DNA of 60,606 nt from an uncultured Alteromonadaceae bacterium (GCA_947503265.1 CANNDC010000025.1:1-60606), one strand, 5' to 3'; shown: positions 8,534 to 16,974, numbered from the stretch's first letter. Program-made: numbers and translations. The notes: generated from the sequence alone by a model not told the origin.

Positions 8534-9107
8534 AACTAAGGCAAAGAAGCGTTCAAAGACACCCTTACTACTGGTGCTCGTATTTGTTCTGCCTGTGATT
8601 CTCGCAAAATTGGCATTAGACAATGATTGGTTTAACCGCGGCGCTACTAACCGAGGAGAGTTAATCAATCCAACTCTGGATTTTAATCTTATCCTACAGG
8701 AATCAAGTGTACCGGCGGTCGATCCTAAGTGGCATGTCCTTTTTGTTTTACCAGAGCAGTGTGAGCAAAAATGTGAAAACGCACTGTACAGTCTAAATCA
8801 GATTTGGATTGCTTTAGGTAAAGAATCTGACCGCATGAGTCCGATGGTAATCAGCACACCAAACAGCGATAGTTCTAAAGTGGGTGAATTAATGACTCAC
8901 GAAACGATTTTATTGTTAAAAACTGATGACAACAATGTAAAGAAAGTATTTAAAGATGTGGCGACAGATGGTATTTTTCTAGCAGATACGCTAGGAAATA
9001 TTATGTTGCGTTATCCAACTAATGAAGAAAAACAACAAGCGGTTATGCAAAGCCGCGATATTTTGGCTGATTTGAGGAAGCTACTTAAGCTGAGTCGAAT
9101 CGGTTAG
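8526..9107 (+). CDS. Membrane-anchored protein of cytochrome oxidase cluster, possible Sco/thioredoxin-like
   Basis: A 193-residue protein with one N-terminal membrane helix (about 11-29) and a periplasmic domain containing CEQKCENALYSLNQIW, a Cys-X3-Cys arrangement like that of Sco/thioredoxin folds. Similar small proteins sit between SURF1 and ctaA in Pseudomonas and Alteromonadales clusters; a thiol or copper role is inferred, not shown. I use the ATG at 8526, which overlaps the SURF1 stop by 8 bp (coupled translation), rather than an upstream TTG at 8496. Confidence 0.8.
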   Translation: MTETKAKKRSKTPLLLVLVFVLPVILAKLALDNDWFNRGATNRGELINPTLDFNLILQESSVPAVDPKWHVLFVLPEQCEQKCENALYSLNQIWIALGKESDRMSPMVISTPNSDSSKVGELMTHETILLLKTDDNNVKKVFKDVATDGIFLADTLGNIMLRYPTNEEKQQAVMQSRDILADLRKLLKLSRIG

Positions 9108-9117
9108 GGGACCGAAA

Positions 9118-10095
9118 ATGAAAAAAATAGTGCTAGCAGCAGTATTGCTGGCGTTGGTGGTAATTGTCTTAGGCGCTTATACTCGGCTTACAGATGCCGG
9201 TTTGGGTTGTCCCGATTGGCCGGGTTGTTATGGCCATCTGACAGTTCCGAGTACGGATACTCATATCGAAGAGGCAGAAAAAGCCTTTCCAGAACGTCCA
9301 TTTGAAGCCCATAAAGCTTGGAACGAAATGATTCATCGTTATTTCGCTGCAACCTTGGGTTTTCTTATATTAGTGATATTCATTTGGAGTGTGATCAAAC
9401 GCGCCTACTATCGACCGGCTAAGCTCCCTTTCTTTTTGCTTTGCCTTGTTGCTTTCCAAGGTGCCTTAGGTATGTGGACAGTGACACTCAATTTATTACC
9501 AGTGGTTGTCATGGGCCATCTATTAGGTGGTTTTGCCGTGTTATCCTGTTTATTCCTGTTGTATTTGCGATTGTCGAATTATCGCATTCCCGGAGGAGAC
9601 TCCCACATGCGTAAATTTGCGAAGTACTCTGCTATTGGTATCGTAATTTTAGTATGCCAAATATCTTTGGGTGGCTGGACTTCGGCAAATTACGCCGCTA
9701 TGGCCTGCTATGAATTCCCATTGTGTCAGGATGGTTGGCTTCAGCAGGTTGATATCAAAGGGGCGTTTAGCGTTCCTGACGCTGTAGACTATGAATTTGG
9801 CGCACACGACCAAGGCGAGCGCATTACCATGCATGTTGCTCATAGAATAGGAGCAATCATTACCTTTATATATTTGTGTTGGTTAGCCGTCAGGCTTTAT
9901 ACAAATGCGAACTCGAGCATGATCAAAAACATGTCAATTCTAATGGTACTTACGCTGGGCGTTCAGGTGGCTCTTGGCGTGAGTAATATTGTATTTACTT
10001 TGCCTTTGGCTGTTGCAGTGCTGCATAATGCGGTTGCGGCGTGTCTGCTGTTGGTAATGGTCAAGCTCTGTTATACGCTTTACCGAAAGACTTAG
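9118..10095 (+). CDS. ctaA: Heme A synthase (COX15/CtaA)
   Basis: Converts heme O to heme A by oxidising the C8 methyl group, in the inner membrane. The 325-residue protein has about eight membrane helices and the expected heme-ligand histidines in EMIHRYFA, VMGHLLGG, HVAHRIGA and LHNAVAA, plus a cysteine pair in the periplasmic loop (AMACYEFPLCQ) typical of CtaA. The family motif YTRLTDAGLGCPDWPGCYG lies at the N-terminus. Ten bases after the preceding gene and 9 bp before ctaB, so co-transcribed. Confidence 0.96.
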   Translation: MKKIVLAAVLLALVVIVLGAYTRLTDAGLGCPDWPGCYGHLTVPSTDTHIEEAEKAFPERPFEAHKAWNEMIHRYFAATLGFLILVIFIWSVIKRAYYRPAKLPFFLLCLVAFQGALGMWTVTLNLLPVVVMGHLLGGFAVLSCLFLLYLRLSNYRIPGGDSHMRKFAKYSAIGIVILVCQISLGGWTSANYAAMACYEFPLCQDGWLQQVDIKGAFSVPDAVDYEFGAHDQGERITMHVAHRIGAIITFIYLCWLAVRLYTNANSSMIKNMSILMVLTLGVQVALGVSNIVFTLPLAVAVLHNAVAACLLLVMVKLCYTLYRKT

Positions 10096-10104
10096 GAGAT
10101 AAAG

Positions 10105-11019
10105 GTGAGCAAAACCTTTGAAGTAGGATACGAAAAATCACCAACGAACTCGGTAAGTTGGAAAGATTACTATGAGTTAACTAAGCCAAAAGTCATCATG
10201 TTGTTGTTGCTTACAGCGCTTGTTGGAATGTGTTTAGCGACTGAAACTTGGGTAAGTTGGCAGGTCTTAGTTGCTGGTTTGTCGGGTATTGGGCTTCTTT
10301 CATCATCTGCTGCAGTCATTAACCACGTGGTTGATCGAAAAATTGATGGCAAGATGGCAAGAACCTTTAATCGACCCGTGACAAAAGGTAAAATTAGTCC
10401 GAAAAGAGCGTTAATATTTTCGTTAGTTCTTGGCTTAGTGGGTTATTTGATTTTGGAGTTATGGGTTAACCGGCTAACCGCTGTCTTGACCTTAGCCAGC
10501 CTTGTGGGCTACGCGGTTATTTACACCATGTATCTGAAACGTGCGACGCCACAAAATATTGTCATTGGTGGATTAGCTGGGGCGGCGCCTCCATTGCTTG
10601 GTTGGACAGCGGTCACTGGTGAAGTTCATCCTCATGCTTTGTTGCTGGTACTCATTGTGTTTACCTGGACCCCACCACATTTTTGGGCATTGGCCATTCA
10701 TAGAGTGAAAGATTACGCTAAAGCTGAAATACCCATGCTGCCAGTCACTCACGGCGTTGAATTTACTAAAACGTCTGTCATTCTTTATACCTTATTGCTA
10801 GGTATTGTGTGCTTTCTGCCATATCTAATCGGTATGTCAGGGATTATTTATTTGATTGGATCCTCGCTGCTCAATATCGGCTTCTTATTTTATGCTTTAA
10901 AACTTAAGTTTGCAGCTGAAGAAAATACAGCGATGAAGACTTTCACATTTTCGATTATGCACTTAATGATTCTATTCGTTGTGTTGCTAGTCGATCACTA
11001 CTTTAAATTTTCACTATGA
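10105..11019 (+). CDS. ctaB: Protoheme IX farnesyltransferase (heme O synthase)
   Basis: UbiA-family prenyltransferase that adds a farnesyl group to heme B, making heme O for CtaA. Also called CyoE/Cox10. The 304-residue polytopic protein carries the prenyl-diphosphate motif NHVVDRKIDGKMART (near residue 74) and YTMYLKRATPQNIVIGGLAG near 145. GTG start with AGGAG upstream. It overlaps sco by 4 bp (ATGA), showing tight coupling within the assembly half of the cluster. Confidence 0.96.
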   Translation: MSKTFEVGYEKSPTNSVSWKDYYELTKPKVIMLLLLTALVGMCLATETWVSWQVLVAGLSGIGLLSSSAAVINHVVDRKIDGKMARTFNRPVTKGKISPKRALIFSLVLGLVGYLILELWVNRLTAVLTLASLVGYAVIYTMYLKRATPQNIVIGGLAGAAPPLLGWTAVTGEVHPHALLLVLIVFTWTPPHFWALAIHRVKDYAKAEIPMLPVTHGVEFTKTSVILYTLLLGIVCFLPYLIGMSGIIYLIGSSLLNIGFLFYALKLKFAAEENTAMKTFTFSIMHLMILFVVLLVDHYFKFSL

Positions 11020-11654
11020 AACAAAATACCTTAGTTGGATTAGTCTCCATCGTTGCTCTTGCCGCAGGGCTTTACTTTGCGCTAGTGGTAGCGCCACCTC
11101 AATCTTCAGAACCTAAATACTTGCAGGTTTATCCACAACCTAGACAATTGCCTGCATTTGAATTATTTGATCAAGACGGGGAGGTGTTTGACAACGATCG
11201 TCTGTTAAATCAATGGACTTTAGCATTTGTTGGCTACACCTTTTGCCCGGATATTTGTCCAACGACTATGGCAGAACTAAAAAAAGTTTATCCTCAGTTA
11301 CAAAAAATAGATTCTGAATTTCCCATCAAGGTGTGGTTTATATCTGTTGATCCTGGCAGAGATACGCAAGAGCGGTTGAAGGAGTATGTGTCATTTTTTG
11401 ATCCTCAGTTCATCGCCACAAGTGGTGAACACAAGCACCTATTCCCTTTGGTACGCGGTATGGGAATGATGTACTCCATGAGTGACAACATGGATAATCC
11501 TAACTATTTGGTCGATCACAGCTCTTCTATCACTTTGGTTAACCCCAAAGGGCAAGTCGTGGGCAGATTCAAGCCTCAAATGGAACCGGGCAAGCTTGCT
11601 ATTAGCGATAGTGAACAAATCCTAGCCGACATGCCAGTTGTGGTTAATCTCTGA
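11016..11654 (+). CDS. SCO1/SenC family copper chaperone
   Basis: Membrane-anchored thioredoxin-fold protein that delivers copper to the CuA site of subunit II. It has an N-terminal membrane helix (about 7-26), the copper motif CPDIC (C77, C81) and the distal ligand H168 in VDHSSS. The 212-residue length is usual for bacterial Sco. ATGA overlap with ctaB. Its stop codon TGA overlaps a CTG codon (CTGA) that I take as the likely start of the following GNAT gene. Confidence 0.95.
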   Translation: MKQNTLVGLVSIVALAAGLYFALVVAPPQSSEPKYLQVYPQPRQLPAFELFDQDGEVFDNDRLLNQWTLAFVGYTFCPDICPTTMAELKKVYPQLQKIDSEFPIKVWFISVDPGRDTQERLKEYVSFFDPQFIATSGEHKHLFPLVRGMGMMYSMSDNMDNPNYLVDHSSSITLVNPKGQVVGRFKPQMEPGKLAISDSEQILADMPVVVNL

Positions 11655-12271
11655 AACAGCTGAACTCAGCAGATGTAAAAAAGGCCGAAGCAAGGGATCA
11701 TGAGCAACTTGCTTCACTCATTTTTAGTGCTGGAGAAAATAATCTAACAGTACTGTTCTCAGATCAGGCTAAACCTTATTTACGTTTCGCGTTGCAACAA
11801 AGCCAAGGTCAATTTGGCTATGGTAATCAACTAGTACTTAAAGACGGTTCGCAAGTCATAGGGTGTGCATCTAGTTGGACTGACACACTGCCAGACGAAT
11901 ATCATGCAGCAACGTTACAAAGCCTTGTCGATTTTTTTGGCACTGAAACTACCCTTACTATTTTGCAAAAAAGTGCCGTTTTAGCACAAATCGTTTCACC
12001 ACCTAAAATGGATGAATTAGGAATTGGGCATTTTGCGGTATCGCCCGCATTCAGACGTCTTGGTGTAGGAAAATTATTGCTTAGCTATTACGCAGAAAAG
12101 GCCGTCACGCTAAAGAAATCAAGCTTGGTGTTAGATGTAGAAGCAAATAACGCGATCGCGATACAATTCTATCAAAGTTTCGGCTTTGAAATAGTTGCCG
12201 AAAATACTCTTCCTGCGCATACGCTCCCTGTTACTCTAAAACCGCATCTACACTTGAGATTATTAGTTTGA
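11651..12271 (+). CDS. GNAT family N-acetyltransferase with apparent CTG start
   Basis: The C-terminal half shows the acetyl-CoA site of GNAT enzymes (HFAVSPAFRRLGVGKLLL) and the FYQSFGFE motif. Substrate unknown. The first ATG/GTG/TTG-type start is TTG at 11792, which would delete the first strand and helix of the fold. The same frame is open back to 11648 and encodes a natural GNAT N-terminus (KQLNSADVKKAEARDHEQL). The only plausible start there is CTG at 11651, overlapping the sco stop as CTGA. I therefore extend the gene to 206 residues; a conservative annotation would begin at 11792. Last gene of the oxidase assembly operon, probably by read-through. Confidence 0.75.
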   Translation: MKQLNSADVKKAEARDHEQLASLIFSAGENNLTVLFSDQAKPYLRFALQQSQGQFGYGNQLVLKDGSQVIGCASSWTDTLPDEYHAATLQSLVDFFGTETTLTILQKSAVLAQIVSPPKMDELGIGHFAVSPAFRRLGVGKLLLSYYAEKAVTLKKSSLVLDVEANNAIAIQFYQSFGFEIVAENTLPAHTLPVTLKPHLHLRLLV

Positions 12272-12375
12272 TACCAATACTACTAGTCTGTACTCGGGAT
12301 AACAGACTGCGCTTAACTGCACTATTAGCATGGCAATTTATTTAATTCTTACGTTAAACTTTGGGTGAAAGCATT

Positions 12376-13098
12376 ATGAAAAATCTAAACGGCATCATTA
12401 GCGGACTAAATAAAAGTGGCTTACTTTCGGGGTTTGCGGGGGGAGTTGCTGGCGGTGCGCTTACTAGCGCGGTGACCAGCAAGAAAGGTCGCAAAATGGG
12501 TAAAAGCGCACTAAAACTTGGCGCCTTGGCCGCAGTTGGTGGAGTTGCTTGGAAAGCTTATCAAGCTTACTCAAATAAAAATGCTCAAAATGCCAATCAG
12601 CAGCATACCCAACAACAAGAATTCCAGACCGCACCACAAACCAACACATCTACTTATACTCCGTCTCAACGACAGCAAGCGCCGCTTACATACTCTCCAG
12701 CCAGTCTATCGCAACGACAATTTGATGCTGTGGTTGAAGATGAGAATAATGATTCCGGCCAAATGCTATTATTGAGAGCCATGATCACAGCAGCTAATGC
12801 GGATGGTCATATTGATGAAAGCGAGCGTGACAGAATTTATCAACAAGTAGATAAGTTGGACTTGAGCGTACAAGACAAGGCCAGTTTGTTTGATGAGCTT
12901 CGTAATCCATTGACATTGGATAGACTCGTTCACGCTGTATCTAACTCTGAAACGGCAGTGGAAGTGTATGCCGCATCTTTGTTGGCTATTGATGAAAGCC
13001 AACCCGAATCCATGGGATATTTAAATCGATTAGCGAGTTCATTGCTGATCCCTCGCGAATTAGTTTCAGCACTGCATGAACAAGCTGGATTGGAATAG
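12376..13098 (+). CDS. DUF533 / TerB-like tellurite-resistance-fold membrane protein (YebE-like)
   Basis: The N-terminus is glycine-rich and hydrophobic (GLLSGFAGGVAGGALTSAV, about 15-33), with a second hydrophobic stretch at 50-62. A Q/N/T-rich linker follows (about 70-120). The C-terminal half is a TerB-like helical domain (LLRAMITAANADGHIDESERDRI, acidic D-x-D/E turn) as in E. coli YebE. Function unknown. ATG at 12376 with GGGTGA upstream is preferred over TTG at 12361. The stop lies 4 bp from the convergent deacetylase gene, with no terminator between. Confidence 0.85.
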   Translation: MKNLNGIISGLNKSGLLSGFAGGVAGGALTSAVTSKKGRKMGKSALKLGALAAVGGVAWKAYQAYSNKNAQNANQQHTQQQEFQTAPQTNTSTYTPSQRQQAPLTYSPASLSQRQFDAVVEDENNDSGQMLLLRAMITAANADGHIDESERDRIYQQVDKLDLSVQDKASLFDELRNPLTLDRLVHAVSNSETAVEVYAASLLAIDESQPESMGYLNRLASSLLIPRELVSALHEQAGLE

Positions 13099-13102
13099 CG
13101 CC

Positions 13103-14182
13103 CTAGTCCAGCCATTTGCCTTCTTTTGTCGGCACAAACCAGGGTTGTGAATACCAATAAAATCTTCCTTTCAGGGTTTTACTGGGTGCCGTACAATTTA
13201 TCCTTGAGCGCCCATCCGGTAGCGGTTTCGGTAGTGTTAAATCGACCGAATTATCTTTCCAATTCAGTGCTATTTGTTCACCTTGATAATAGCAACTGAA
13301 TTGTGATGTATGGAAATCTTCTGTGTCTAGGGTGAATTTTTGTTGCGGTTGCCTATTAGAATAAGTCAGTTCTGGGTTGGGTATCTTTTTGCTAATAATT
13401 GGCATGGGTAGGCTCGACAGTTTTACCGAAAGTGTCTTCAAGTTGGCAAAAATTCCCGCTGCAGGAATTCTAGGCAAGGCTTGCCAATCACTATTCTTGC
13501 CTACAGCTCCGGAATTCTGACCAAAACCAATGTAGCCGTTTTTATTTAATTCTTGCTGTAGACGCAAATTGTATTCACCGTAGGGGTATGCCACATATTT
13601 CAGACTTTCTATGGACTCCTTAACAAGCCTTTCCTCGGCGGTTTTAATATCTAGCATAGTTCGTTTAAGCCAACCCGGCTCATTTGAACCAGTCAATAGA
13701 TGATTATGCTCGCTAGTATGATTTGCAAAAGTAACACCGTCATTTTGCAATTCGCGTACTTGTTCCCACGTCATTTGTTGTTTTAACTTACCAATCAAAG
13801 CGGGATTGATGAAAATCGTATAGGGAAATCCATATTCCTTTAAAATTGGATGCCCATTGTCTGCAATATTTTGATAGCCATCATCGAATGTAATGGCGAC
13901 AGCGTTTTCTGGAACCGGCTTGCCGTTTTTAATGCTGTTTACTATGGATGTCAGCGACAAAACCACATGATTATCTCGTAGGTATTGCATATGCTCGCGA
14001 AATTTTACCGGACTTATTGATGTGCTTTTAGGCATTTCATCGCTAACATGGTGATACAGTAAGATTGTGGCGCCAGATTTCGGGCCTGCCATAGCGTTGG
14101 TAAAATAAAAAATACTGCTAACAAATGCCATCATTAGTAAAAAGCTAGATTTCTTTTGATTTAAGATTGAGAACTTGCGCAA
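13103..14182 (-). CDS. Polysaccharide deacetylase (NodB-homology, CE4) family protein, exported
   Basis: Probable exported carbohydrate de-N-acetylase. A hydrophobic signal segment (about 12-32, ending NAMAG) precedes a NodB domain with the metal/catalytic motif TFDDGY and the second motif HTSEHNHL; YPYGEY is the third. About 100 residues of unknown beta-rich C-terminus follow. The GTG at 14188 is one base from a GGAG and so unlikely; TTG at 14182 has GGAGAG at a proper distance and is used here. Divergent from the MATE gene (47 bp between starts). Substrate not predictable. Confidence 0.87.
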   Translation of the reverse strand: MRKFSILNQKKSSFLLMMAFVSSIFYFTNAMAGPKSGATILLYHHVSDEMPKSTSISPVKFREHMQYLRDNHVVLSLTSIVNSIKNGKPVPENAVAITFDDGYQNIADNGHPILKEYGFPYTIFINPALIGKLKQQMTWEQVRELQNDGVTFANHTSEHNHLLTGSNEPGWLKRTMLDIKTAEERLVKESIESLKYVAYPYGEYNLRLQQELNKNGYIGFGQNSGAVGKNSDWQALPRIPAAGIFANLKTLSVKLSSLPMPIISKKIPNPELTYSNRQPQQKFTLDTEDFHTSQFSCYYQGEQIALNWKDNSVDLTLPKPLPDGRSRINCTAPSKTLKGRFYWYSQPWFVPTKEGKWLD

Positions 14183-14229
14183 TATCACTCTCCACTCGAC
14201 AAGGTTAAAAACAGGTATATTTATTCACA

Positions 14230-15564
14230 ATGAATTCAAACCTTAACACAGCTAACTATTGGGATAAAAAAGAACATTCTAAGTTGTTTAAATTAGTTTT
14301 ACCCATGATTTTAGCGAATATCACCTCACCGTTAATAGGTTTGGTAGATACGGCGGTGTTGGGGCATATGGGAGGCACTATTTTTCTCGCTGGTGCCTCG
14401 GTGGCTGCGCTGATTTTGACTCAAATATACTGGATATGCGGATTTTTAAGAATGTCTGCAACAGGACTAAGTGCACAAGCAAAAGGCACAAAAAATCCCG
14501 CACAAGTATCTCAAGTCTTCTATCAAAGCGTTTTCAGTGCACTAATCATCGGATTAACCCTACTGCTGTTGCATCAGGGAATTTTAAGTATAGGTTTGGC
14601 GTTATCTGAGGCAGACGCGCAAGTCAAAAGGATCATTACAGAATATTTCAATGTCCGAGTTTGGGGCGCACCGGCCGCGCTCGCCAATTTAGCCATAGTG
14701 GGATGGTTACTAGGGCAGCAGAAAGCCAGATTAGTAATGATAGTGCAAGTATCAGCCAATATCCTAAATGCAGCTCTCAATATCGGTTTTGTTTTCGGTT
14801 TGGGCTGGGGTGTATCTGGCGTCGCGGCAGCGAGCATAATCGCAGAGTACTTCATTGCCATCATTAGTGTTTATTTTATCTTGAGATCTGGCTTGTTAAA
14901 GCCAAAATTAGATTGGTTTGGTCTCAGTGCAATGAAAGCAATGACGCAATTAAACAGTCATATGCTGATAAGAAATTTAGCACTGCAAGTTTGCTTGGTG
15001 TTCATGACGTTTCAAGGTATTCGATTGGGGCAGCAAACTGCAGCAATAAATGCCATTTTAATGCAGTTTTTTATGCTGATATCACTTGGACTTGACGCTA
15101 TCGCATATGCCGTAGAGGCGCTTATTGGTGAAGCAAAGGGGGCATTATCAAAGGTTAAGACAGTATTTTTTATCAAGCTTGGACTATTTTGGTCGAACAT
15201 ATTTGCTGGGCTATACAGCCTAGTCTTTCTATTTTTCGGTCATGCCATTATCGGTGTTTTGACTGACCTTCCGGTATTGATAGAGGCGACTTCTAATTAC
15301 CTGTTGATTATTTGGCTCTTACCTATCATAGCGCACTGGTGTTTCTTCTTTGATGGTGTGTTTATAGGTTTAACGAGAGCGAAAGCAATGCAAAATAGTA
15401 TGTTATTGAGTGCTGTTTTGATATTTTTTCCAACGTGGTGGCTATTCAGCCCTTTCGGTAACTGGGCCTTGTGGATTGCCTTACTGAGTTTCATGGCTTC
15501 AAGAGGCTTGTCACTCGGTGGTTATCTTATTTATCTTTCTCGTCGGGGGGAGTTAATCGGTTGA
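14230..15564 (+). CDS. dinF: MATE family efflux transporter, DinF-like
   Basis: Multidrug/toxin extrusion transporter with about 12 membrane helices in 444 residues; the N-terminus (LVLPMILANITSPLIGLVDT, AVLGHMGG) is typical of the DinF subgroup. In E. coli dinF follows lexA and is SOS-induced; here it is 13 kb from lexA and I see no CTG-N10-CAG box in the 47 bp upstream. The last 38 bp overlap the convergent small membrane protein gene. Substrate unknown. Confidence 0.9.
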   Translation: MNSNLNTANYWDKKEHSKLFKLVLPMILANITSPLIGLVDTAVLGHMGGTIFLAGASVAALILTQIYWICGFLRMSATGLSAQAKGTKNPAQVSQVFYQSVFSALIIGLTLLLLHQGILSIGLALSEADAQVKRIITEYFNVRVWGAPAALANLAIVGWLLGQQKARLVMIVQVSANILNAALNIGFVFGLGWGVSGVAAASIIAEYFIAIISVYFILRSGLLKPKLDWFGLSAMKAMTQLNSHMLIRNLALQVCLVFMTFQGIRLGQQTAAINAILMQFFMLISLGLDAIAYAVEALIGEAKGALSKVKTVFFIKLGLFWSNIFAGLYSLVFLFFGHAIIGVLTDLPVLIEATSNYLLIIWLLPIIAHWCFFFDGVFIGLTRAKAMQNSMLLSAVLIFFPTWWLFSPFGNWALWIALLSFMASRGLSLGGYLIYLSRRGELIG

Positions 15565-15787
15565 GGGTTTGCGAAAAGCGGTTAGCAAAAATCCCTAAAT
15601 AACCCTTAAGAGCAAACAAGAATCCAATGGCTAACAACAATACTCCCGGTATTTGAAGCCATACCCAAAATGCTGCACCTGCGTATATGAAGCAGACGCC
15701 AGCCACAAAAACAACAAGGCCGATTTTAAAATCGGCCCAACTTTTATTTGGATTACTACCTAATTTGAATATCAGGTTTTTAAGCAT
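15527..15787 (-). CDS. Small two-helix membrane protein of unknown function
   Basis: An 86-residue protein with two adjacent hydrophobic helices (about 23-43 and 45-66) and charged ends; the C-terminus is KxE/D-rich. I do not recognise a family. It starts 14 bp after the nfuA stop on the same strand, so it is probably co-transcribed with nfuA, although its ribosome site is weak. Its 3' end overlaps dinF tail-to-tail by 38 bp. Confidence 0.65.
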   Translation of the reverse strand: MLKNLIFKLGSNPNKSWADFKIGLVVFVAGVCFIYAGAAFWVWLQIPGVLLLAIGFLFALKGYLGIFANRFSQTLNRLTPPDEKDK

Positions 15788-15801
15788 AATGACTTGCTAT
15801 C

Positions 15802-16380
15802 TTAATAGTAAGAATGCTCACCCGCTTCATGTTCTGTCGCATCTTTCACGCCAGTTAACTCGCCAGAAAAAGCAGCAAGCATTTGTTTTTCTATGCCGTC
15901 TTTCAGTGTCACATCGACCATTGAACACCCGTTACAGCCTCCACCAAATTGTAAAATGGCTTCTCCCTCTTCGGTGATCTCTTGTAACATCACTTTACCG
16001 CCATGACTAGCAAGTTGCGGGTTGATTTCCGCTTCAATCATGTAACTGACCCTGTCAGCCAAAGGCGCATCATCTTCCACCTTACGCGTTTTCGCGTTCG
16101 GAGCCTTTAAGGTAAGTTGCGAGCCCATTTGGTCTGTGACAAAGTCAATTTCTGCTTCTTCCAAAAATGGGGCACTTTCTTGATCAACTACCGCATCAAA
16201 GCCATTAAATTCTAGCGTTATATCTGAGTTTTCTATCGCATCTGGCGGACAATATGAAACACCACATTCTGCACTAGGAGTACCTGGGTTCACGACAAAT
16301 ACTCGAATGTTGGTATCGGGCTCTTGGTTGGCAAGCAATTTAACGAAGTGAGCTTGCGCACTTTCTGAAATATTAATCAT
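15802..16380 (-). CDS. nfuA: Fe/S biogenesis protein NfuA
   Basis: Scaffold/carrier for 4Fe-4S clusters. The 192-residue protein has an N-terminal degenerate A-type (HesB-like) domain and a C-terminal Nfu domain with the cluster-binding CxxC in GGGCNGCSMVD. E. coli NfuA has 191 residues. The ATG at 16380 fits AGGAA seven bases upstream and gives the family N-terminus MINISESAQ; the ATG two codons earlier adds ML. In E. coli nfuA is next to gntX (comF) and bioH; here those genes are separated from it by a MITE and a peptidase gene. Confidence 0.96.
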   Translation of the reverse strand: MINISESAQAHFVKLLANQEPDTNIRVFVVNPGTPSAECGVSYCPPDAIENSDITLEFNGFDAVVDQESAPFLEEAEIDFVTDQMGSQLTLKAPNAKTRKVEDDAPLADRVSYMIEAEINPQLASHGGKVMLQEITEEGEAILQFGGGCNGCSMVDVTLKDGIEKQMLAAFSGELTGVKDATEHEAGEHSYY

Positions 16381-16386
16381 CAACAT

Positions 16387-16708
16387 TTCCTATCTTTCAG
16401 TAATAGGCCAATGATATCAGAAATACTTGAGTAAAACAGTCAAGTAATAGGCTTCTCTTATGATATTTTTAAATAATTGATAAAATAATGCATACTAGGA
16501 CGTGTGGTTTATGTTTCGTATCTATTTTTCTGCTAATGCTTTTAAAACCAAGTGGTTTTTTAAACCCGATTGGCTTTTAATAGCTAGCTGCTTTTTAAAT
16601 CTCAATGGATTTTTTAAAAAAGCGTGAATGCATAATTTTTAACCCAAGGTTTTAACGAAAGTTAATTTAGATACCATCATTAAACTGATTCTAGTCAAAA
16701 ACACTATT
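16387..16708. other. Non-coding stretch with an 18-bp periodic repeat
   Basis: Between nfuA and the MITE I see no conserved gene. Bases 16544-16615 form four imperfect 18-bp units with consensus roughly AAAnCCAAnTGGnTTTTT; the first unit contains the palindrome AAAACCA-AG-TGGTTTT. An ATG frame of 38 codons (16511-16627) runs through it because 18 is a multiple of three, but its codons are low-complexity (WFF, GFF, CFL). Confidence 0.6.
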
Positions 16709-16974
16709 AGGGTCTGTTGACCTTTGCTGTATGAATTTTGTTCTATCTAAGCGCCTTCTGATCGCGGCGCTGATTTGAAAGCCTAGTGGTTCTAAGCTAA
16801 AAATCAGCAACTCAGAGCAGGAGGCGCTTAGAACGAACCCGAAGGGCAGTGTTTGTGCATTATTTATTCTGCTTTATTACTCGCTTAAGTAGAGCAACTA
16901 CATGACACTCGTAATGCATTGCCTAAATAACGCACAATCGCTGCAAAAATATACAGCAAAGGTCAACAGACCCT
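16709..16974. mobile_element. MITE: 266-bp non-autonomous element with 24-bp perfect terminal inverted repeats
   Basis: The ends are perfect 24-bp inverted repeats (outer part AGGGTCTGTTGACC, inner end TTTGCTGTAT; left 16709-16732, right 16951-16974). Identical TATT direct repeats flank it (16705-16708 and 16975-16978), as expected for a 4-bp target duplication. The interior is non-coding and has nested inverted repeats: GTTCT..AAGCGCCT (about 16740-16757) with AGGCGCTTAGAAC (about 16822-16834), and TGTGCATTATTTA (about 16854-16866) with TAAATAACGCACA (about 16924-16936). No transposase is encoded, so it would be moved in trans. A diverged half-copy lies at 33914. Confidence 0.9.
16941..16956 (+). 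promoter_or_regulatory. LexA-box-like sequence inside the MITE right end
   Basis: CTGCAAAAATATACAG has exact CTG-N10-CAG spacing, with a perfect right half (TATACAG) and an imperfect left half. It overlaps the MITE's right inverted repeat, 22 bp upstream of a -10-like TATACT (16978-16983) and 50 bp before the M14 peptidase ATG. It might be fortuitous; functional binding is untested. Confidence 0.3.

Noticed and set aside
12270..12308. Inverted repeat AGTCTGT/ACAGACT after the GNAT gene, considered as terminator or SOS box
   Set aside because: No T-run follows, and CTG to CAG spacing is 12, not 10; kept as unexplained.
16709..16974. Considered as a structured non-coding RNA or attenuator rather than a mobile element
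   Set aside because: Perfect terminal repeats, 4-bp flanking duplication and a second diverged arm elsewhere support a MITE better.
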